Shown: positions 41,953 to 53,900 of the stretch, piece by piece
Numbering within the stretch: the first letter of the stretch is position 1
Layout of the letters: the number at the start of each line of letters is the position of its first letter
Source: Ianthella basta
Lineage: Eukaryota; Porifera; Demospongiae; Verongiida; Ianthellidae
Reading direction: 5' to 3'
Length of the DNA stretch: 64,000 bases
Assembly (NCBI GenBank): GCA_964019415.1
Contig: OZ025871.1
Location: 2,257,129 to 2,321,128 of the forward strand
Translations under genes and position numbers: made by a program
The notes under the pieces: model-generated
Database searches by the model: none
What the model was told of the DNA's origin: nothing
Seen by the model: only the letters and a program-made list of their open reading frames with translations

Positions 41953-44900
41953 ATGGATCGCACTACAGCACTGATGTGCGTCGTCCTGGCACTGGGTTGT
42001 ATCTACTACACCACAGGTGGGTGGGAAGTGCAGGTATAGGACTATTATACATAGGCGTAGGAACCATGGGGGCCGTGGGGGCCATGGCCCCCCCAGATTT
42101 CACAAGGGGGGGACCAGGCCCCCATAGATGTTTAGCCCTGTCTCACCTCTGCAATCTTTGATTAGTAAATGCTAGCAAATGCTCAGGCCCTCTCACCAAA
42201 GTATACAGAAAGAGTCCGCAGCATTTTCGTTCGGATCTATATCCAACAAAACCTGTTGTTCAAAATTCTGGTTTAGTGGCTTGCTTGGAAGCCATTTTAT
42301 TGATTGCGCAATTGACACATTACCTGAATCTAATATATAGAGCCGACCGTGTCTGTGTGTGTGTGTGTGTTCGCGATACGCGCGCGCGTTTCTTGCTCCG
42401 TCGCCCTCAAACTCGCTGTGGTTGCTGGGGGCATCGGGGGTCAGGTTATAGCGGGGTTGACGTCGCTCGTCTTGCGGTTGACAGAGAGTTATCCGTCCAT
42501 TTCCGCTTTTTCCTTCGCGGACGACGGCCATTTTCTAATTATTGTTACCGATTTCCGGTTTTTACCATTTGATTCGCTGTCGTCCCCTACGTTCGAATTT
42601 AAACCGATAATCATTATTTTTTAGCTGTAGCAGTAACATGGTTGCTGAGAGCATCGGGGTACAGGCATTGGATGCCGTAGCTCGCCGAAGGCGGGCCACT
42701 CTGCTAGTATGAATATAATATCGTACCGCGCTATAATATTTGTTTGTCTCAGCAATCTCTCCTAAGTTTTCGGGAAAAGCCAGCAAAGAGAAGAAAAAGC
42801 AATGCAACCAACAGGTGGCATTGCTTTTGGCATCATAGCTGTTAATGAAATGTAAATTACTATATAATAGAGGAGTATGCAGATCTGTAACTGAGCTTGT
42901 GAGGTTCGCACTCTCATTTCCCTACTAAATTTAATTAGCCTCAAAAAATTAGCTGTTAATGAAATGTAAATTACTATATAATAGAGGAGTATGCAGATCT
43001 GTAACTGAGCTTGTGAGGTTCGCACTCTCATTTCCCTACTAAATTTAATTAGCCTCAAAAAATTAGCTGTTAATGAAATGTAAATTACTATATAATAGAG
43101 GAGTATGCAGATCTGTAACTGAGCTTGTGAGGTTCGCACTCTCATTTCCCTACTAAATTTAATTAGCCTCAAAAAATTAGCTGTTAATGAAATGTAAATT
43201 ACTATATAATAGAGGAGTATGCAGATCTGTAACTGAGCTTGTGAGGTTCGCACTCTCATTTCCCTACTAAATTTAATTAGCCTCAAAAAATTAGCTGTTA
43301 ATGAAATGTAAATTACTATATAATAGAGGAGTATGCAGATCTGTAACTGAGCTTGTGAGGTTCGCACTCTCATTTCCCTACTAAATTTAATTAGCCTCAA
43401 AAAATTAGCTGTTAATGAAATGTAAATTACTATATAATAGAGGAGTATGCAGATCTGTAACTGAGCTTGTGAGGTTCGCACTCTCATTTCCCTACTAAAT
43501 TTAATTAGCCTCAAAAAATTAGCTGTTAATGAAATGTAAATTACTATATAATAGAGGAGTATGCAGATCTGTAACTGAGCTTGTGAGGTTCGCACTCTCA
43601 TTTCCCTACTAAATTTAATTAGCCTCAAAAAATTAGCTGTTAATGAAATGTAAATTACTATATAATAGAGGAGTATGCAGATCTGTAACTGAGCTTGTGA
43701 GGTTCGCACTCTCATTTCCCTACTAAATTTAATTAGCCTCAAAAAATTTTTCGCTCGCTTCGCTCGCAAATCTACCTCTGGTGTACCTGCTATCTTCGGC
43801 CCCCCTAGTTTTTAAAGTGTTCCTACGCCCCTGTTATAGGATGCCTTATAGTATGTTGGCAAGCATCCTCTGCTGATCATGAAACACCTAGCTAGCTAAC
43901 ACCTCTTCCGCTTGCCATGAGAGTTTCTGTTATCATGGCTATACCTATTCTATAACTGGATGAATGGACAAAGTGAATGCTCCCAGATCTCCAGAAGAGG
44001 CTGAATCTCTAGCTACTTGAATCAATCTTAATTTTGTGATGATGTATGAGAGAATAAATACAGTACTTTGAATTCCTATAATTATATTTTGTGTACCAAA
44101 TACTCGGCTGTCTATACAGTAAGCGAACATTTTCAAATTAAAGCAGACTAGTGGACTATATAGGGTTACGTGTTTTTGGAACTTGGATATTTTAGAAGTT
44201 GGTAGGGACTAAACATTGTAGACGACAAATATTGTAATCTTGAACAATGAAATGAAGATTGATTCAAGTAGAGATTCAGCGTTTTCTGGAGATTTGGGAG
44301 CATTCACTTTGTCTTTTCATCCAGCTATAGAATAGGCATAGCCACAATAACAGGAACTTTCACGGCAAGCAAATGGGCATAGAGTGTTGCATCTGGACAC
44401 GAGACACAGGGACTGGCTGAAGCATGGCAAGAGTGTGAAGTGCTCTCACGCCGGCATAGTGGGCGTCAGGGTTCAATATACTGAGCTCGACTGTGCAGTG
44501 TGTTCTTGCCCTGGGACTGACAGCGGGCGCCGCTGCTGACACAATAGAGGGTTACAATAAGACTAGCACAATTGAATCAGTATACAGTTGTAGTGACAGC
44601 TTTCCAGGCTGCTTCTTCTAGTGCTTCTTTGCCCTTACTGCTGCCGCAGCAATTGCATGCCAGCAGCACTTAGCTGCACTCACCCCATAATGCCATGCAT
44701 TTGTCTATAGCTAGAATTATTAAAACGTTCAGTTGCTTTCCTGGTTCCTCAGGGTACTAGTACTACGCCACCCAGGTTGTGTGAAACTGTGCCACTCTCA
44801 TCTACTGTAGGTCAGGACTGCTCCTCCTACACTGACTGTCGTTCCTGCATCCAGTCACCTTTGCAGTGTCAGTGGTGTGCTAAGCCGGTGAGGAATGCTA

Positions 44901-47900
44901 CACACACACATGCACATACACACACATACACTGTTTGCTGTTTGTAATTAGACACCTAATAGACTATATACATCAATCAGTAAAAACAGACACTTATAGG
45001 ATGACTGTGGCATTCATACACTGTACAGATTGGTGTACCTTCTGTTCTGTGAACTTATGTTAATGAGTAGTCATTCGTATGTGACAAATTATGGCAATGT
45101 GATGTCATAAAATAGCTACGGTTGTGAAAATTTGCTACAACAATCTCGCAAATCTTCTCAAGTCATGGGCAGTTACTACCTATAAATGAATACAGGCAGG
45201 ATGACAGATGACATTGCAGGGCTGTAGCACCAGGATAGAAACTGGTCTGGTCATGACATAGTGTGCCTGACCTTCTAGGGGGTCTGAGGGCATGCCCCCT
45301 AGGACATTTTTGAAATCTAGATGCTCTAAGATCAATTCTGGGGCATATCTGGGACTATATATCCCACTCACATGTGTTCAACAATTCTAGTCTTAAAGCC
45401 TTTTTGTTGCAGCAAACCTGTTAATGGCCTTCTTGCACATGACGAATAATATTGAATCGGTCTTGATTTAGCTGTCACAACAAGATCTTGCAATAGTCAT
45501 GCTCACACTATGCAGCAACAGCTATTGCATTTTGACAGCCTGACTGTGTACACAGCACTTCACATTGTGGGAGTAGCACAACAGATCAGCAGGCACTTTA
45601 GAGTAGATGCATGATCCCAATACCTACAGTATAGTAAGGTGCTCTTATAACATCTACAGGATGATGTAATGCTCTTATAATATTATGCAAAGGTCATTGT
45701 AAGAAGGCCACTGCGTAGCGCAGAAATGCATGATTGTGCTATTTTACAGTAGCTAGTAACTAGGTGAAACTCAGCCACCTGCTCACAGTATGGAGACCAA
45801 TAAGAAAGCAGCCATTGCAAACTTTTGGTTAGTGCCCCGCCCCCCTCAAAGTCTGAAAGTCTCTTAAAATGTTTAGCTTCGATTTTTAGAAATATAGCCT
45901 TTGAGGATAAAACCAGTCTGGCCATGGCCTGATCAGCTGGAGTGGATGCTATGGCCCTGCATTGTTGTGTACAGTACTGACTGGTACTCAACTCAGGGAA
46001 TGATAATATGGCTCAGTGCCGATTACAGCACCCAGGACAATCAATTAAGAATGGTGGCTGATTAGTTGTACTTGATGGAAAATTGTTTGATGTGATGGGG
46101 ATAGTAGTTGCATTAATTTGATGGTCTACACAAAGTATGTGACTCCAGCCACCATTTATTGTTGTTAAGGTACAGTACATCTGTATGGATTTAGGGGGTA
46201 TCACTGTTCTGGTTTTAGAAGTAATTTCAATGGGAATCCAAAACCTACTCAGAATCAATTATTGCAATTTGGAGGATGGCAGCCATGATGGAGAAAAACA
46301 AAATGGGAGATTGCTAGATGAAATGCCTTATCTGATACTTTTTACTACAATTATATAGTCTTATACTAATTTTGCATCTTAGAATAAAGTATAGTGCAAT
46401 GAAACATTATAATTTCTTCCATAAATGCATTATGCATTGATACATAATTGAAGGAACCGTTTTGTATTTAATTGTGCTGTTCACCTTTCCCTTTAGAATA
46501 TTCCCAGCCAGTGTAACCCTGCTAATGAACTTGATTCTAGTTGTGAATCTGAGTTCATTCAGAACCCCACTGGTAACCTAAGTGTTTTGAGAGTGAGTTA
46601 TTCATGCATACGTATGTTATAATTAAAATACACTAAGCCGGCCTATATGCTTTCTATTTCACGAGGCACAAGGGTGTGAAGTGCCTGAGGGTGAGTGAAA
46701 TGAAAAGCATAATATAGGTTGGCTTAGCATAATATAATTGGCTTATTGTTATTCAAAAGTTAAAGAAGAATGTAGCCAATTGCAATTCGCTGAACCCTCA
46801 AGCGTTTTGTTGCCAAGCGCATAGTGGATCAGAAGAAATGTGCAAGAACTCACGGAAGGATTCTTTTGTACAAGGGCTCATGCACTGCTCTTGTTCTCGC
46901 TGCAGCCGGAGGTACTTAGTAACTACGTGACTACTTTGACTGCAATGAGGTTTATGTGAAGAACGTTTCAGTGTAGTAACCATCATTCCGACATCTTGGG
47001 TCTCTGAAAATATTCAATAATGGATACAGGTTCGGAGTAAGTAGTTATGTATGCCAGACCTTACCAAGTTTGAATTACTTACAGAAAACATCATCTGAAT
47101 TCGCTGTAGCTACAAAAAGGAGAAACAGCAGACACTGTAAGTGTTTTTGAGAATGCTCCTCTAGCACAGAAATGCGTTAGCTTGTTGCAGTACTGTGCAG
47201 CAGCGTCAACATGTTGTAATAAGTAGAGAAATGACCACTTTCCAGCCGTTTCTGGCTTAATGAATTCACATCCACCATTCCTTTAATTTCTTACATAAAC
47301 ATAGCATACACACAAGCAATTGCAAGTCATGCTCAATCATGGGATGTTATGAGTATACACTGCCATGAAATTTATATATAATCCGGCTAGCTGGTGAATA
47401 TACAATATATACGTCAGTCTTTTCCTTTGATGTTTCTGGCATTGCCATGTCAACCAGCAACAATTACTTGCCTAATTATTGCCACCTTTTCAACCACGCA
47501 CTCTTCTTTGATACTGATCAACAGTTGCTGGCTGCTCTGGACCTGGATCATTCAGAGGTGCAGTGTCTTACTCATTCATAGTATTGCATGGGGAAGGAAG
47601 GGAGCAATCTCAGTTGCTGATGGTTTCTTCTGAGAACCCCACTTAGAATTGTAACTTGGTATGACCTTGGTGCTACCTCTGTGATCACAATCCTTTCAGT
47701 CTGGCTCTGAGGGATCCAGACAAGGTCTCCTGGCATTATGGTATCAAGGGTGCAAGCTCTGTGGTGCTGATCAAATGACGTTTCCTGCTTCTTCTGCATC
47801 TCCTCTCTGCAGGCAAGCATGTTGTAGTCTGGTATTGTGGGTTCTGGTACTGTTCTGGTAACAATTCTGGTATTGCAGGTACAGTGGCTCACAGCTTGCA

Positions 47901-50900
47901 ACACATTAATAGCTGTGCTGGACTGTACCCATTTTGCAGTGGTGTCACTCTGTAGGAGAACAGTTCCAGGAGGGGATCATCCGCTTTCTTAAGTAGACTT
48001 TTGATAGATCTCGCTGCTCTCTCAGCCTTTCCATTGCTTTGAGGATATCTGGGGCTGCTGGTGGTATGGGTGAAGTCATACTCTTTACCAAACTTGGTAA
48101 ATTCCAAAGAAGCAAACTGTGGTCCATTGTTTGAGATGACCTCTCGAGGTATCCCATGGCGTGCAAAAATGATCTTCAGCTGATCAATGACTTCACTAGA
48201 GGTTTTCTTTGTCAGGCAGGCAAATTCAATGTATTGGGATAGATAGTCAACTACTAAGCTATAGCTGCTTCCTTTGATGTGCATGATCCATGCTGGAGGG
48301 TGCTCATGAACTGACCACAGACCTTGAGGGGCTGGCAACTTGGACTGGTGAGGGATTTGCTTGGGGGCATCAGAGACACCCCTCCCCCCCGTTCAGGGCC
48401 TTGGAAGTGGATTTGGAAATGACACTGACATCTGCTCCAGTATCAATTTTAAATTCCCAATGTACACCATGCATTGTACTCCTGACATGCTCTCACTCCA
48501 TTGTGACATGTTATAATAATTATATTAGTTAGAATTCCTCTTCCATGATCAGACAACCCCAAAATATGTACAGTCACCTTGACCCACCCTTAGTCATTCT
48601 CGCTATTCCACACTTTTCCTCCTATTAATCTCACACTCAGAATGATTCATTGAGTGATGATGTGCAAATAACTCCACAAGCTGTTTCACTCAAAGTCAGA
48701 CCAGGTGAGACTTACAGTGATTCCCTACTCTTGATGGTCTCCTGAAACAGACAGTACTAGGTGCTGTAAGCATAGGCTTACCTAAGCTGACTGTTAGATC
48801 CAACTTCGATCTCAATATTGTATGATGGAGGAAGAGAATTCATCTTCTGCCCCCATATGAATACTACAAGTTGGGTCTAGTGGCCAGCTGCAGACTATAG
48901 TGAGTTTAGCTTGAGATCGTGTGTTGTATGCATCTTATTTTAATAGCAACATTGTCATACTCTATCTAATGAGCATACTTACTGTTGATGATTCTGTAAT
49001 TGCTTATATTCACTGCAGTTGCAATGCCATATTTCTGATTATTCTCTATATAACATGTCTTCCTTGTAGCCTTAGGTCATCCTCCCATTTATTAATAGTA
49101 CAACTGTTTAACTCACTGTCCTCTCCAGGCCACCCTCAGTCTGTCCCAATCACTGTGAGACCTGCAGCTGTCTTTCCTCTTGATGTGTACTTTCTCATGG
49201 ACTTCTCTGGCTCCATGGCTGATGACTTGGCAACAGTTCAGTCTGTTGCAGGAGACATTGGTGAGATGTTTGTGACCTGCAGAGCCTGTAGAGTCTGCAA
49301 AGTACGGAACGCATCATAAAAAGTTACTGTCTTATGCACATATGACAGGTATGGGTATGGGCGGTACGAGTATTGGTATGAATGTACTGTGCCAAACGGA
49401 TGGGTGTAGTACAAGTATATTCGGGTATGGGCGTACTTCACAAATAAGTGCAGTACCGATCACTTTAATGGAAGTGAGACTGGGCACAAAACTGCAAGAT
49501 CACCAAGTTAGCCATGGCCAGAATCTTCACACTGCTACTCAACTCCTGGAATGATTTTGAGTAAGAATCGAACCTTTGTGGGCGTTTAAAGCAAGTAGCA
49601 GAACTGGTACGGTTGTACTAGACAGAAGGTACGGACATTGTACGGGTACGGGTATGGGCGTACAGTGGAAGTGTTCCCGACCATGCCGGCAAATGACAGC
49701 AGCCTATATGGTGGAAGTGCCAACAGGTGTGTAGCTGAAATGTCTGAATACAATGAGTTAACGGCCTCTCTATACATGCTGTTGCAAAGGTCAGTGTGGC
49801 TATAGGTAAATATTCAATGCAGATCACTTGCACTCACTTATATCTGAAATCCAATTCTACATTTCATTTTGAAGCATCATCAGCAGGGAATGAGGTAAAA
49901 CAGTGATGTGACCACATAATAATAATTTATTATTATAAGAATAAATGAGGAGTTGAACTGCACTGTTAGTTGCCAAGGTTTTGTAAACCAGTGCAAAGGT
50001 GTAATTGATGTATATAAACATGCAGGTCTGTGTGAGTGAGAGGAAGATGAGGAGACAGACAGCTGAATGACTCACTGTAATGCGACTATACTGATGCAGT
50101 TCAATTGGGATGCAGTAGAAATAAGCAAGATGACCATGTTCTCCGAAGTCTTTCTCTTTGCTTGTGGATATACCAAGTTTCCAAGTATGATCACTGTTGG
50201 AAGGCCTGGCATGAGTCCAGCACAGTCGCAGTTAACTAATCTATCTCATGTCCAGTAGCCATGGCATGCTCAGCCAACTAATGTGGATGAATTGGAGTCA
50301 CCATATGCATGCCAGAACCTGGTACAATGCTTGTGTCAGGTTGCCAATAATCTTTTTGACTCATGTCCATCAACACATCAATGCAAATCTTTACAACACC
50401 AGGCTGGCTGCAGGGTTGTAATTGACTGTTAATTGAGCAAATTCTTAAACAAGCAAGGGTGGGCTAGTATATAGTTTAGTTTCAGGCAGTAGAGGTCATT
50501 CAATCTAATGTTACTCATATGAATTAACAGCTATTGAAAACAACCTATCTCTTCTGCCTATATTCTATTCTATTCTATTCTATTATAATCTAAGGCATCG
50601 ATGACCTGGGTGCCTTAAATTTGACCAAAACCAAAATTATATGTACCAGTTAGCACAAAGTAAATATAGAATTTTCTACCTGCAGCTCATTGTGTCCTGA
50701 CCTACTGTATTCCTGTGCTCTAATACAGCTGAAGCAACTAATATTGTCATCCATTTATATGCACGAAAATAATATAGATGGGAGAGTATAAGATGTATTG
50801 TAAATTGAATAGCATGATGATGTGGCCTATCTATTGTGTTTTGCAAGTGTTGCATGCACAGAAAACATGACAATTGGTGTTACTCCAAATAATTATACAT

Positions 50901-53900
50901 ATTAAGCAAAATGGTATAGCTGTGAAGGTCATGCAGTAGTATAGTAATACAATGTAATATATTTAAATAGCTATTTGTACTGTGCTTCATCTTCCTTGCA
51001 GCCCGTAACATTAGCAGTATCACCAGTAACTTTACCCTGGGGTTTGGAACTTTTGTGGACAAGCAAACTTCACCTTACATTGATGTCAGTCTAGATCGGT
51101 AAGGATTATTGTGTGTGCATGACTTCACTTGTGGGCTCAGTAGATTTGTTTTTGAATCTCTGTTCATTTTAGGCTCATCAAACCTTGTGATAGAGGTAAT
51201 ACCTGTGAGGCATCTTATGGATACAGGCACTTTCTCTCTCTCACAAGTGATGCCGCTGCATTCACTGTTAGTGAGGCAGTTAAAATTATGCTGCAATAAT
51301 ACAGTGTATTGCTACAGTAGACATCAGTAGTGTGATTGTCATTCTCTATCAGAATGCTGTGAGTAGTCGGATCATTTCTGGTAACCTCGATGGACCAGAA
51401 GGTGGAATGGATGGGTTGTTGCAGGCTGTGGTCTGCCAAGATGTGGGTCACTGTCTCACATATACACAACATTTGTATATATATGCATGCACCATTCACA
51501 TGAATGCAATGTGTCATATGTTTAGAGCCACTTCCATGCATCCCACAGATCATTGGTTGGAGAGGAAACCCTGCTAGACGTCTGCTGGTGTACATGTCAG
51601 ATGCTGGCTTCCACTTGGGAGCCGATGGCAAAGTCAGTTGACTAGCTATAGTACCACAGTGCTAGTAATGATTTCTGGATTGACTTACTTGCTGTGTCTT
51701 GTGCATGCACTGCAGATTGGTGGTGCTGTTTCTCCACATGATGGTCAGTGCCACCTACATAGAGTGACCAATGGAGGAGAAACATACTATGAGTATGATG
51801 ACTTGAGACTTGTGAGAACACATTGTCATTATAGCATACACAAGTTGCATTGAAGATAGGTATTTGCGAATAGTAAGTAAGTAACGCCAATGTTTGTGTG
51901 ACTGTACCATGCACAGGACTATCCATCAATTTCAATGATTAGAAGCAGCCTCCTGGAGAAGGGGATCTCCCCAATCTTTTTAGTGACATCACAGCTCTTG
52001 GACTTGTACAGTGTAAGAGTTCATTGGTCTTGTGTATGTACATCATATTCTGCAGTGTGGTACATGATAATGACACAGTTATTATACAATTCTTCTCATT
52101 GACAAATTATTGTTATTGTTTCATTACTCTTGACACTCTCTATAGGACTTGCAAACTGCCCTTGACAATGCTGTTGTTGAATGCCTGGATTTTAATTCAC
52201 AGAATCTAATTTATGCATTGACAGAGGGTTATACTGTGAGTCAACTTGCAATTGTGTACATCCTGTCCATCCATACTGCAGTGTAGAGTGTGTGGCATTA
52301 AAGTATTTACGTATGCCGCTGGATTCACCAAGTTTAACGCGTGTCAGTGTCCTATTTAGCCTTGTGCTGTCTGTGGATCCAAAGGGCCAGGGACAAGGGC
52401 CAAGGCTATGCCCAAATGCATGCATACATGTTAAATGACTGGTGTGACTGCATGTTCATCACATGTCTTGTGTCTGCTGCTGTAGGAGCTCGTGTCTAAT
52501 GTGAGACTCACAGCTGAGAGTGTTCCTGGTTTGGAGGTCTCCTTCAGTCCTGACTGTGGCATTTCTGCATCTCGTGATACTACAGGAGGCTGTACTAATG
52601 TGACTATTGGTAGTGAGGTATGGTATACTGACCTAAATCAGGATTGTATGTAGGTTCATGTATTTGTAGCTACTAACCTATTTAGCTAGTATAGTTGTAG
52701 TATACACAGACCATATATGCTCACACTTTGCAGGTCACTATCACAGCCACTGTTTCAGTGACCGAGTGCACAGAAAGACTGATCAATGGCACTAGGTCAG
52801 GCCTGGCCTGCTTGGTTTTCCACTACTCAGCAGCAAGTGATGCTGAGTCACAGTGTAACTTACTCTCCTTTTTCTTACAGCATTAAGATCTCATCTGCAC
52901 TCTTTGGTGACGTCACTGTAGATGTTCAGGGTGTGTGCTCCTGTGACTGTGAAATGGACAGAGTAGGCCAATGCAGTACCCCACATGCGTGGCTCTTATC
53001 CTAACTTGTGAGTGTGGTCTGATTGGCAGCCACCTTATACCACTATCATTCTTCAGATGGTGAACAGCTCCTACTGTTCCAACCAAGGAGACCTTCTGTG
53101 TGGTCTCTGTGAATGTGTGGAAGAATGGTTGGCGCTGCACGTTGTGCATGTAGTAAAGGTGTAGGTGAATGTGGTTTGATGCGTATAGTGAGCTTGTTCT
53201 GTGTGCACTACAGGATTGGTGACCAGTGTGAATGCAACATCAGCAACTCTGAGTCTATATTACTCATTTGCCCGTATGTGCAACTATGCCATGCATACAA
53301 CATTGCAGGTATATAAGCTGTAACAATTCCCAATCCAACTGCCTATATACATCTTTGCAGAACTGGGATAAATGATGAAATGTGTTCAGGCCCCAATGCA
53401 GGGGAATGTGTGTGTGGACAGTGCATTTGTAGACAGGATGTCAATCCACAGGTCAGCCTCATTCTTCAAATGTGTAACATCTAATATATAGTGAACATGT
53501 ATTTCGAGTTAAGAACTTGTCAAGCATGCCACCCCAACTCAAAATAGTTGCTCCCTTCAGTTGCTGCTCTATCACTCACCATAGATAAGCATGACATATG
53601 GAAGAGAGAGAGAGAGAGAGAGTGATAAACATGCAACACACACACACATGTGTGTGCACACACACATGCGCGCGCATACAGAGAGCTGAAAATGATTGGT
53701 GCTTAAAAATCAGACAGTTCACCAGACAATGGGTATATATAGGTGGATTTCACTTGAATTGTCAACCAAACGTTAACATTTTGTGTCTATAGCTCTAACT
53801 GACATAGAGAGCGCAACATGAGCATCTCTGTTTTTTCTCTGTTGCCTGCAGATCCCTGGATCAATGTATTTTGGTACTAGATGTGAGTGCAATAATTTCC

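Larger units (their letters stand above)
42051..43836. mobile_element. Non-autonomous element with AGGCGTAGGAAC ends
   Basis: Left end ATAGGCGTAGGAACCATGGG and right end (reverse complement) GGGGCGTAGGAACACTTT are inverted; both are followed by G/C-runs (GGGGGCC / GGCCCCCC). The interior holds a SINE-like copy at about 42335-42712 and the 114-bp array. It starts about 35 bases after the integrin exon 1 donor. Confidence 0.6.

Noticed and set aside
42837..43747. CRISPR-like array
   Set aside because: The repeats are directly contiguous with no spacers, and the window is clearly animal nuclear DNA.
42762..43769. 335-residue protein made of 38-residue repeats
   Set aside because: The frame follows from a 114-bp tandem array inside a transposon. 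The copies appear identical, including third positions, so there is no sign of protein-level constraint.
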